Position numbers and translations under genes: made by a program
The notes under the pieces: generated by a model
What the model was told of the DNA's origin: nothing
Databases searched by the model: none
The model's input: only the letters and a program-made list of their open reading frames with translations
Origin: Kribbella sandramycini
Lineage (GTDB): Bacteria; Actinomycetota; Actinomycetes; Propionibacteriales; Kribbellaceae
NCBI RefSeq assembly: GCF_013131805.1
Contig: NZ_JABJRC010000001.1
Span: forward strand, 1,240,001-1,304,000
DNA: 64,000 nt
Reading direction: 5' to 3'
Shown here: positions 35,148-43,091 of the stretch, in pieces
How the letters are laid out: every line of letters starts with the position of its first letter
Numbering within the stretch: the stretch's first letter is position 1

Positions 35148-35597
35148 ATGTCGATCAAGACAGTCACCCACCTGAACTTCCACGGCGAGGCGGCCGCGGC
35201 GCTGAAGTTCTACCAGTCGGTGTTCGGCGGCGAGCTCAACCTCAGCACGTACGGCGACTTCGGGATGGCCAAGGACGCGCCCGGCGCGGAGCACATCGTC
35301 TTCGGCCAGGTCGTCGCCCCCAACGGCTTCAGCGTGATGGCGTACGACGTCCCCGGCGGCCCGGGCGGCCCGGCCCCCAGCACCGAACGAGTCCACGGCA
35401 CCACCGTCACCACCGACCGCTTCTTCGTCTCGGTCCGCGGCGAAACCGTCGACGAGGTCAGCGCCTTCTGGGCGAAACTCGCGGACGGCGCGACCATCGT
35501 CGAGCCGTTCGCCCCAGCCCAGTGGTCCCCCGCCTTCGGCATGCTCACCGACAAGTTCGGCACCACCTGGATCCTCGACGTCGCCGCGACCTACTGA
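35148..35597 (+). CDS. VOC family (PhnB-like glyoxalase fold) protein
   Basis: The protein has 149 residues from ATG 35148, with GGAG upstream. PhnB/3-demethylubiquinone methyltransferase-like pattern: LNFHGEAAAALKFYQSVFGG, then AKDAPGAEHIVFGQV and FGMLTDKFGTTWILDV. These are metal-dependent or metal-free small-molecule binding proteins, function unknown. The stop overlaps the convergent NACHT gene's end by 7 bp. Confidence 0.9.
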   Translation: MSIKTVTHLNFHGEAAAALKFYQSVFGGELNLSTYGDFGMAKDAPGAEHIVFGQVVAPNGFSVMAYDVPGGPGGPAPSTERVHGTTVTTDRFFVSVRGETVDEVSAFWAKLADGATIVEPFAPAQWSPAFGMLTDKFGTTWILDVAATY

Positions 35598-37804
35598 CCG
35601 TCAGGGGCGAGGTGGGTCTGGAGGAGGCTGTGGCGGAACTGGTAGGTGGGACCGGGCTGACGGAGCAGGCCCCGGTCGTAGGCATCATCCAGGAAGGCGA
35701 TCGGATTCCAGGGCAGTTCACCGGTCAGCGGGAGCCAGAGCCGGCCGAGGATCAGCCACTGGCCCCAGGCGGTGAGGGTGAGGCCGCAGGCGAGGGCGAA
35801 ACAGATGCCGCCGGTGATCCCGACGACGAGCTCGTAGCCGGGCTCGGGCAGGAGGAGACCGCCGGTTGTCACTTCGGGGGCTACCTGGCGGACTCGCTCC
35901 AGCACGAAGGATCTGAGCGGGATGCTGCCGAGGGCGAGGACGACGCCACCGGCCAGCCCGCAGAGGAGCATCTGCCGAAGGGCGGTCGAGCGATTGGCCG
36001 CGAGGAAGCTGTTCACGTCCGCCGCGGTGTCGATCTCGGCGGGCGCCGCGAGCCAGGACACGAGTGCGGTCGCGGCTGCGGCGGCGACCGCGATAACCAG
36101 GCCGCCGGCAGCTGTCTGGCCGAGGACGGTTCCGAAGGGGACGTCGAAAGTGAGGGCCGAGACGAAGGCGGGAGCGGCGCCGAAGGCGAGGCCCGCAAGG
36201 AAAGCGCCGAGCACCCGGTTGCATAGTTCGGCCGGCGGAACCGCGCCGGGTGGGCGGTGGCGGCCGATGCGCAGCCGGATTCTCGAGGGGGCGAGCGAGG
36301 CGGGACGATTCCAGCGGACGAGGCCGTAGACCAGGCCGATGAAGGGGCCGGCCAGGAAGCCGTTGACGATGCTGTTGAAGGCCTGGAGCCGGATCGTCGT
36401 CAGCGGCGCACCGGTGCCGAAGGCAACCGCGACCGGGATGGTCAGGAGGGCGCAGAGCAGGGCGATGGCGACGGCGGCGACCACTCCGATGACGACGCAG
36501 CGGGTCCACAGGCTGATCGCGGTCCCGATCTCCCACCAGGCGAGGTGGGTGGTCTTCAGCTTCTGTGCGTGCCGCGCGAGGTAGCGCAGGTGCCGATCGG
36601 TCCGCTCGGTCGGCCTGAAGGTGCGGCTGGGCTCGGCCTGGTACCGCGCCGGGAGGTAGCCGGCCACGAGATGCTGCTCGATGGCGGCCGCGTCGGGGAA
36701 CCGCCGTTCGTCGAGCAGTTCGGTGGGCTCGGCGTCCGGTGCGTCGGAGTAGGCGGCACGCGCCAGGCAGACCATCAGCGGCGTGTCGAGGGCCCCGAGA
36801 ATCTTCGAGGACGCCGACGCCCCGATCACTCGCCGCCACACGGCGGGCGAACCGGCGGCGCCGCGGCGGATCGCGGCGGGCAGATAGTTCGTCACGTCCT
36901 CGCCGTCGAGCGGGGCCAGCTCGACCACGGTGGCCCCGGCCAGCCCCAGGCCGGCGTCGGCGTACTCGTCGGGTCTGCTCGTCAGCACGATGGGCAGCGC
37001 CGTGCGGTTCAACGCAGCCACGGCCGCCCGCCGAAGTCCGGCCGGGATCTCGTCGAACCCGTCGAGGACCGGCAGGATGGCGTGATGGTCGACCAGGACG
37101 GCAGCCAGAGTGAGACCGCTCCCGGTCGTCGCCGCGAGATGCGGGTAGTCCTGGGCCAATTGACTGCCGAGCCAGTCCTTGGCCTTTGCGGCGGTGGGAT
37201 CCCAGGAGCCCACGCTGAACAGCACCGGCAGCGGATCCAGCGAGCCACGACCGCTGAGGAGGTCGAGGACCAGCCTGATCGCCAGCATCGTTTTGCCCGT
37301 CCCCGGGCCGCCGAGCACGACCAGCCGGCCGGATGCCACCTGCCGGAAGTAGGCGCCGACGCCGGTGAACTCCCCCACCAGGTCCGCGTCGGCTGCTGCG
37401 GGCTCGATCCGGCGCCACCGGACCGGAAGCGGGAACGGATCGTGCAGCTGCTGGTGCTCGTACTCCCGCCGCCAGCGGTGCCCCACCGCGAGGGCCAGAT
37501 CGTCCAGCGCCGGGGCGAGCCCGGCGAGCTGCGCCACCGGGTGCGCGGCCGGGCCGACGGCCGGGCGCTGCTTGGACGGGCGCTGCTTGGACGGGCGCTG
37601 CTTGGCCGGACCGACGAGCTGGTCCTCGGACAGGTTGAGCGCGCCCGCGAGCATCCGGATCGTCCGCAGCCGCGGATTGGCCTGCTCACCGGACTCCAGT
37701 CTGCGGATGGTGCGGTCGCCGAGCCCCGACTCGCGCGCGAGTTCCTCCTGGGTCATCCGAGCCGCCTCCCGCAGCTCGCGCAGCCTGTCCCCGAACTCCG
37801 TCAT
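35591..37804 (-). CDS. XRE-NACHT NTPase with multi-span membrane C-terminus
   Basis: The protein has 737 residues from ATG 37804; a GTG one codon earlier is also possible. An XRE/Cro HTH covers 1-62 (LREAARMTQEELARESGLGD). A short KQRPS tandem repeat lies at 68-81. A NACHT-type P-loop NTPase follows, with Walker A LVVLGGPGTGKTMLAIRL (165-172) and Walker B HAILPVLDGFDEIPAG (Asp/Asp-Glu at 248-252), plus sensor LPIVLTSRPDEY. From about 440 there are at least six membrane spans, and the end is DDAYDRGLLRQPGPTYQFRH. The layout is that of membrane-linked STAND proteins, some of which are anti-phage sensors (bNACHT/Avs-type). A defence role here is inference. It is divergent from the TraD-like/HerA trio. 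Confidence 0.85.
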   Translation of the reverse strand: MTEFGDRLRELREAARMTQEELARESGLGDRTIRRLESGEQANPRLRTIRMLAGALNLSEDQLVGPAKQRPSKQRPSKQRPAVGPAAHPVAQLAGLAPALDDLALAVGHRWRREYEHQQLHDPFPLPVRWRRIEPAAADADLVGEFTGVGAYFRQVASGRLVVLGGPGTGKTMLAIRLVLDLLSGRGSLDPLPVLFSVGSWDPTAAKAKDWLGSQLAQDYPHLAATTGSGLTLAAVLVDHHAILPVLDGFDEIPAGLRRAAVAALNRTALPIVLTSRPDEYADAGLGLAGATVVELAPLDGEDVTNYLPAAIRRGAAGSPAVWRRVIGASASSKILGALDTPLMVCLARAAYSDAPDAEPTELLDERRFPDAAAIEQHLVAGYLPARYQAEPSRTFRPTERTDRHLRYLARHAQKLKTTHLAWWEIGTAISLWTRCVVIGVVAAVAIALLCALLTIPVAVAFGTGAPLTTIRLQAFNSIVNGFLAGPFIGLVYGLVRWNRPASLAPSRIRLRIGRHRPPGAVPPAELCNRVLGAFLAGLAFGAAPAFVSALTFDVPFGTVLGQTAAGGLVIAVAAAAATALVSWLAAPAEIDTAADVNSFLAANRSTALRQMLLCGLAGGVVLALGSIPLRSFVLERVRQVAPEVTTGGLLLPEPGYELVVGITGGICFALACGLTLTAWGQWLILGRLWLPLTGELPWNPIAFLDDAYDRGLLRQPGPTYQFRHSLLQTHLAPDGQ
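37563..37607. repeat. Three tandem 15-bp repeats inside the XRE-NACHT gene
   Basis: The unit GGGCGCTGCTTGGAC occurs three times in a row, the third with one base change near its end. It encodes KQRPS three times in the linker between the HTH and the NTPase. The copy number could vary between strains by slippage and would change only linker length. Confidence 0.85.
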
Positions 37805-37910
37805 CACGCTCCGTCCTGGTCGGCCGAGCGGCCACTCTAGCGACGGACCGGACCTATATGGCCGGTTCGTGGCCTGGCTCCGGCCGGTGCGTCGCGGTCA
37901 CGGTGGGCAG

Positions 37911-39824
37911 GTGGAACCTGAGACGAAGACCGCGCTGATCGACCGCCTGTTCACGCCGGGCGAGCGATGGGGCTGGGAGCACCGCGAGCCGGCGCCGATC
38001 GGCCGAAGTCCGGAGGCCGACCTCGAGCCGGTCTGGATCGAGCCGCCGATCGGGCCGGACGTGGCGCACTGGGAACACCGGCTGGCGGCCGGTCAAGCCC
38101 GGATGGTCAAGAGGATCGCGATCACTGCCTTCGCCTGGCTGATCACCTTGATGGTCGAGCCGATCCTGGCGCCGCCGGTGGCCGCGATCGGCGCGGTGCT
38201 GTCCTACGTCCTCCCCGTGGCCCGGCCCCGGCGGAAGATCAAGGCGGCCTGGGCCGCGGCGATGGCCGAGCGGGAAGCGCAGTACCACGAGTTCCTGCGC
38301 GAGCATCAGCAATGGCACTGGCGGGTGGCGGCCTTCGACGAGGGCGAGCGCCTGCGGTGGGCCGGGAGCCCTCGCTGGCACCCGATCCAGCTGGACGCCG
38401 AGCCGAGCCGGGTGGACGTGTTCGGCGGCACCGGAGACGGATGGGCCAGCCTGCTCGCCACGCTGGGCTCGTCGCTGATCGAATCCGGCGCCGGTATCAC
38501 CGTGCTTGATCTCAGCGAGCGGTACGTCGCCGGCGGTTTGGCCGACTTCGTCGCCGTCCGGGGCGGACGGGTCGCCCAGCTCTGGCTGCCCGCGGACCTG
38601 GCGGCTCTCAACGTGTTCGCCGGGCTGGCGCCGGAGGAAACAGCCGACCTCCTCGCCCAAGCCGTGAGCACCCTGCAGTACACGGAACAACGGGCGGACG
38701 TGCGCACCCTGACCGTCGATCTGCTCGACACAGTCGCCGGCGCACTCGTCGAAGCGCCGACCTTCGCCCGGCTCACCGCCGGGCTCGACGTCCTGCGCCG
38801 CACGTACGACGGGGGCCCCGACGGCCCGCTGACAGCTGCCGAGATCAGTGCGCTGACAGCCCGAGTCGACCTGCTCGGCCAGAGCGAACGCACCCAGCAG
38901 ACCCTGCAACACCTGAGCAGCACGCTGAACCTGCTCGGCAAGGACGAGCAGCCGGTCGACCCGGACGCCGACCCGGCGTCGATCTGGCTGCCGCGCGGTC
39001 TGACGATCGTGACGACGTCCAGCCTGCGCGTCCGGCGTAAGGAGATCCTCGACCGGGTCGTCTTCCAGCGGCTGCTCCGCGACATCCGGCACCAGCGCGC
39101 AGACCGCGACGGCATCCTGGTCGTCGCCGGCGCGGACCACCTCGGCTTGGACAGCATCGAATCGTTGACCCAGGAGGCGCGGCGTTCCGGCGTCCGGCTC
39201 GTACTGCTCTTCGAACGGCTGCGCAACGAGCTCAAGGAGGTCCTGGGCAGTTCGGACAGCGCGGCGATTGTCATGCGGATGGGGAACGCGCAGGACGCCG
39301 CCGCGGCGGCCGAGTTCATCGGCCGTGAGCACAAGGTCGTTCTCAGCCAGCTGACCGAACAGATCGGAAAGACGTTCACGACCGGGACGGCGCGTTCCAC
39401 GGGCGGCTCCGACGGGACGAGCACCGGCACCGGACGGAGCGCCTCCTCGACAACCGGCTGGAGTACCAACTCCGCTCGTTCCGGCCCCACCGGGCTGTTC
39501 GCCTGGGCCGACAATCGCTCGTCCGGGCGCGGGACTTCGGGGTCGTCGAGCGTCTCGGAGTCCGAATCGTTCACCGAGTCGCGCAGCCGGTCCTGGCAGG
39601 ACACCGTGAACCGGTCCGAAGCCGACTCCAGCACGGAGGGCAGGACTCACTCCCGGGTCTACGAGTCGATCGTCGAGCCGACGACCATCCAGTCGCTACC
39701 GCCGACCGCGTTCCTGCTGATCGAAGCCGCCGCCCTCGGCCGCCGAGTCGTCACCGGCGACTGCAACCCCGGGATCGCGTTACTCGATCGGGTCGCGCCG
39801 ACCCGCGAGATGGCGGCGGAATGA
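37911..39824 (+). CDS. TraD/TraG-like membrane protein with degenerate ATPase motifs and Ser-rich segment
   Basis: The protein has 637 residues from GTG 37911; an in-frame GTG at 37869 would add 14. Two membrane spans lie near 68-103 (AITAFAWLITLMVEPI; AAIGAVLSYVLPVA). The C-terminal half is organised like the TraG/TraD 'TraM recognition' fold, but the Walker A position reads GGTGDGW (172-178) without the Lys-Ser/Thr, and Walker B reads ILVVAGADHL (402-411) without Asp-Glu, so it probably does not hydrolyse ATP. Residues 491-580 are Ser/Thr/Gly-rich, then come VEPTTIQSLPPTAFLLIE. It overlaps the intact HerA-like ATPase by 4 bp and probably works as its membrane partner. Confidence 0.7.
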   Translation: MEPETKTALIDRLFTPGERWGWEHREPAPIGRSPEADLEPVWIEPPIGPDVAHWEHRLAAGQARMVKRIAITAFAWLITLMVEPILAPPVAAIGAVLSYVLPVARPRRKIKAAWAAAMAEREAQYHEFLREHQQWHWRVAAFDEGERLRWAGSPRWHPIQLDAEPSRVDVFGGTGDGWASLLATLGSSLIESGAGITVLDLSERYVAGGLADFVAVRGGRVAQLWLPADLAALNVFAGLAPEETADLLAQAVSTLQYTEQRADVRTLTVDLLDTVAGALVEAPTFARLTAGLDVLRRTYDGGPDGPLTAAEISALTARVDLLGQSERTQQTLQHLSSTLNLLGKDEQPVDPDADPASIWLPRGLTIVTTSSLRVRRKEILDRVVFQRLLRDIRHQRADRDGILVVAGADHLGLDSIESLTQEARRSGVRLVLLFERLRNELKEVLGSSDSAAIVMRMGNAQDAAAAAEFIGREHKVVLSQLTEQIGKTFTTGTARSTGGSDGTSTGTGRSASSTTGWSTNSARSGPTGLFAWADNRSSGRGTSGSSSVSESESFTESRSRSWQDTVNRSEADSSTEGRTHSRVYESIVEPTTIQSLPPTAFLLIEAAALGRRVVTGDCNPGIALLDRVAPTREMAAE

Positions 39825-42556
39825 AGTCTCTCGCCGGTTTCGGCTTCCACGAGCTCGCTTCGGTGCCGCTGCAGCAAGGCCAGCTCTTCGGGGCCTTGAC
39901 CGGCGCGCATGCCGAGCTGAGCCCGCAGCACGACGCCGGGATCGCGGTCGCGTGGTACCGAACACCAGGAGCAGCGCGGCTGCGATTCGTCGTCGGCGGC
40001 CGGCCGCAGTTCCCGCTGGCCACGGGCAACGACGGTCTGCTGTACCCGCCCGGTGCTCGCGGGGCGCCGATCGCCGCCGCGGCCGTCGCCGCAGATCTCG
40101 CCCGGCTACCTGTCTGGGTGGCCTGCCCGGGACGCGTCGACGCACTCTGGGCCGGTCGCACCCGGCGCGGCGGATTCGACGACTACGCGAGCCACCTCGC
40201 ACGCCCTTTCGGTTGGCTGGTGCTGGCGATGCCTTTGTCCGCGGCGGCGGTCGACGAGGAACTGCTTGCCCTTGGCATCGAAATACCCCGGCTGCGGAAC
40301 CGGCCGAATGCGCAGGACCAGCAGATCGCGCTCGAACGGTCCGAGGCGCGGTACCGCGAACTCAGCCGGTCCCGAACCGACGGCGCCTGGCAGGTCCAGG
40401 TCCTGGTCGGCGGTGCGACGGAGGTCGCCGTCCGGCAGACCGCGGCGGTGCTGTGCGCGGGTAGCGATCTTGGTGATCTGCCGTATGTGATCCGGCCCGG
40501 CGCGGACCCGGCGCCGCTGGCCGAGGCTGCCGCGGCGGAGCCGTTCACCGCCAGTACCGAGTTGCTCGCGGCAATCGCCCGGCCGCCGCGGACGGAGCTC
40601 GCAGGTATCCGGCTCACCGAGCCGGTGGGCTTCGACGTCACCCCCGAACGCGACGGGCCGATCCGCCTGGGCTCCGTCCTCGACAACGCCGACCAGCCCG
40701 CGGGCCCGTTCGGCGTCGATCCGGAGACGCTCAACCGGCACACCTTCGTGGCCGGCGCCACCGGCGCGGGCAAGTCCCAGACCGTACGGCACCTACTGGA
40801 ACAGCTCCACCGGGCAGGTGTGCCCTGGCTGGTGATCGAACCGGCCAAGGCCGAGTACGCCGCGATGGCGGGCCGGATCGGCGAGGGCGCGGTGACTGTC
40901 ATCCGGCCGGGTGCGCCGGGCGCTCTGCCGGTGGGGCTCAATCCCCTCGAGCCCGAACCCGGCTTCCCCATCCAGACCCATCTCGACCTCGTCCGCGCGC
41001 TCTTCCTGGCCGCCTTCGAGACCGAAGAGCCATTTCCGCAGGTGCTCAGCCACGCGCTGACCCGCTGCTACCGCGACCTCGGCTGGGATCTGGTGCTGAG
41101 CGAGTCCCGCATCCCCGGCGTCGTCCCGCGGTACCCGACCCTCGCCGATCTGCGGCGGACCGCGCTGGAGGTGGTGGACGGGATCGGGTACGGCCGGGAG
41201 ATCGCCGACAACATCCGCGGGTTCATCGACGTGCGAATCAGCTCGTTGCGGCTCGGCACCAGCGGCCGGTTCTTCGAAGGAGGTCACCCGCTCGACGTCG
41301 CCGGCCTGCTCAGCCGCAACGTGGTGCTGGAGATCGAGGACGTCGGCAACGACCAGGACAAGGCGTTCTTCATCGGCGCCGTGCTCATCCGGCTGCACGA
41401 GCATCTCCGGACCAGGCGGCGCGGCGGCGCGGTCGAACTGCGGCACATCACCGTCATCGAAGAGGCTCATCGGTTGCTCAAGCTCACGCAGCCCGGGTCG
41501 CCGGCGGCTCACGCGGTCGAACTGTTCACCGCGCTGCTCGCCGAGATCCGTGCGTACGGCGAGGGCATCGTCGTGGCCGAGCAGATTCCCGCCAAGATCG
41601 TGCCGGACGTGCTCAAGAACACCGCGCTCAAGATCGTCCACCGGCTGCCGGCCGCGGACGATCGGCGGACGGTCGGCGCGACGATGAACCTCGACGAGGC
41701 GCAGTCGCGGCAGCTGGTGAGTCTGCCGCCGGGGGTCGCGGCGGTCTTCGCGGACGGGATGGATCGGCCTCTTCGGATCGCCGTACCGCTCGGGGAGGAT
41801 CGGGAGGCCGCCGGGCGAAGCCTGCCGCCCGCGATCCGGGCGCGGCGCAGCGTCGCCTGCGGCCGGCAGTGCATGCGCCGTCCGTGCACGCTGCGGGAGC
41901 TGAATGTGGCTGGGCGGCTCGCCGAGCATCCCCGGCTGGTCTTGTGGATCGAGCTGTTGACGGTCGCGCATCTGGTGGGTCAGCCGGCGCCGCGCCCCGA
42001 TCGCGAGTGGCTCCGCGAACTCACGGCCGACGAGGACCGGCGTACCGTCGAATGCGCGATCACGCACCGCGTTCAGGCTGCGGTCGACGGCCGGTATCGC
42101 GGGCTGTCGCCGTACTACCAGCCGGAGGCGCTGGCGGCGCATCTCGGTGTGAGCGCCACCGCCGTCCTGGATGGTGAGCCGGTGAGTTGTGACGGCACGG
42201 AGGTCGAGTGGCAGGCGGGCGCCTACCGCTGGATCGACGTCGTCACCGCACTTCACTCCCCTGATCTGGCGCCCGACGTCCCGCACCCGGCGACGGCCGA
42301 ATGGGAACGCCGTGGACTCGCGCTGAGCGGAGACAGCACCGCACAGCTCGCGCAGCTTGCCGGCCGGCCGGACATGTGGCTGCCACCGCTGTCCACCATC
42401 ACGGGCGACGGCGTCCCGCCACTGTTCGAAAGTGCGGTCGCGCAATTGAGCAACTGGTCCGATCCGCGGCGGCGATTGCTGGCCGCGACCGACTTCCTCG
42501 AGCTGGCCGGCGACTGGCCGGAGCTCGTCCTGGGGATCTCAACGGAGGAGAACTGA
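39821..42556 (+). CDS. HerA/DUF87-type P-loop ATPase with Cys cluster
   Basis: The protein has 911 residues from ATG 39821, overlapping the upstream gene (ATGA). About 300 N-terminal residues match nothing I know. The ATPase core has Walker A AGATGAGKSQTVRHLL (312-321), VIEPAKAEYAAM, Walker B RHITVIEEAHRLLKL (544-549), sensor EGIVVAEQIPAKIVPDVLKN and the arginine-finger-type region VHRLPAADDRRTVG. This is the HerA-FtsK group that moves DNA or protein strands. After the core lies a C-x3-C-x4-C cluster (SVACGRQCMRRPCTL, about 685-697), then a 200-residue tail. The membrane partner and the small third protein suggest a membrane-bound machine for transfer or defence. Confidence 0.85.
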   Translation: MKSLAGFGFHELASVPLQQGQLFGALTGAHAELSPQHDAGIAVAWYRTPGAARLRFVVGGRPQFPLATGNDGLLYPPGARGAPIAAAAVAADLARLPVWVACPGRVDALWAGRTRRGGFDDYASHLARPFGWLVLAMPLSAAAVDEELLALGIEIPRLRNRPNAQDQQIALERSEARYRELSRSRTDGAWQVQVLVGGATEVAVRQTAAVLCAGSDLGDLPYVIRPGADPAPLAEAAAAEPFTASTELLAAIARPPRTELAGIRLTEPVGFDVTPERDGPIRLGSVLDNADQPAGPFGVDPETLNRHTFVAGATGAGKSQTVRHLLEQLHRAGVPWLVIEPAKAEYAAMAGRIGEGAVTVIRPGAPGALPVGLNPLEPEPGFPIQTHLDLVRALFLAAFETEEPFPQVLSHALTRCYRDLGWDLVLSESRIPGVVPRYPTLADLRRTALEVVDGIGYGREIADNIRGFIDVRISSLRLGTSGRFFEGGHPLDVAGLLSRNVVLEIEDVGNDQDKAFFIGAVLIRLHEHLRTRRRGGAVELRHITVIEEAHRLLKLTQPGSPAAHAVELFTALLAEIRAYGEGIVVAEQIPAKIVPDVLKNTALKIVHRLPAADDRRTVGATMNLDEAQSRQLVSLPPGVAAVFADGMDRPLRIAVPLGEDREAAGRSLPPAIRARRSVACGRQCMRRPCTLRELNVAGRLAEHPRLVLWIELLTVAHLVGQPAPRPDREWLRELTADEDRRTVECAITHRVQAAVDGRYRGLSPYYQPEALAAHLGVSATAVLDGEPVSCDGTEVEWQAGAYRWIDVVTALHSPDLAPDVPHPATAEWERRGLALSGDSTAQLAQLAGRPDMWLPPLSTITGDGVPPLFESAVAQLSNWSDPRRRLLAATDFLELAGDWPELVLGISTEEN

Positions 42557-42993
42557 TGGCGAAAGACAACGAATCCCGATCGCCCGAGCCGCCTGAAGCG
42601 AGGGAGGTGGCCGAGGTTCGGCCCGAGCGATCACCCGACAAGGTGCCCGGGGAGCTCTCCGGTAGTCAGGACGCGCGCTATCAGGTGGCCCGCCTGGCCG
42701 ATCCGGGTGGGACGATCGCGCGCCGGATGCAGAAAGCGGTGGAAGGGACGCCGACCTCCGAGCGGGTCGAGATGCCGGTGTCGAGACCGCAGGAGACGCC
42801 GAACGTCGATGCGGGTGGGACGTTACCCGCGTTCCTGCTTGCGGCGACGATGGTGGGAATGGCCGGCAAACGGCTGGCCGGAAGGAGTGGAGAGCAAGGT
42901 GGTGGTGGTCCGAGCGACGGTGCTGGTCGCGCGGACGGCGGGGGCAGCGACGGCGGATCGGCGGACGGTGGCTCCAGTGGGCATCAACCGTGA
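42556..42993 (+). CDS. Small membrane protein with Gly/Ser-rich tail, third gene of the HerA trio
   Basis: The protein has 145 residues from ATG 42556, whose A is the last base of the HerA stop (TGATG), so translation is coupled. It begins with a charged, Pro/Glu-rich region (SPEPPEAREVAEVRPERSPD), has one hydrophobic segment near 88-104 (LPAFLLAATMVGMAG), and ends in a low-complexity Gly/Ser/Asp tail. Family not recognised. It is probably an accessory subunit of the same complex. Confidence 0.65.
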   Translation: MAKDNESRSPEPPEAREVAEVRPERSPDKVPGELSGSQDARYQVARLADPGGTIARRMQKAVEGTPTSERVEMPVSRPQETPNVDAGGTLPAFLLAATMVGMAGKRLAGRSGEQGGGGPSDGAGRADGGGSDGGSADGGSSGHQP

Positions 42994-43091
42994 CAAGTGA
43001 GTCTCGTCGTCCCCGCGTTCCTTGTCGTCCAGACGTTCGTCAAGTAGCCCGACCGCCACCGGGGCGGGTGGCTCCGGTGGCGGCGGGTGGG

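Noticed and set aside
37854..39650. Minus-strand open frame of about 600 codons opposite the TraD-like gene
   Set aside because: No domain, and the plus frame has membrane spans, a coherent fold and overlap coupling with HerA.
40793..42445. Minus-strand open frame of about 550 codons opposite the HerA gene
   Set aside because: Composition is Arg/Asp/Pro-rich with no motif; the plus-strand frame has perfect Walker motifs.
43000..43091. Possible shared terminator between the HerA trio and the second subtilase
   Set aside because: The GC-rich repeats (CCACCGGGGCGGGTGG type) could fold, but no convincing long hairpin was seen, so it is not listed as a feature.
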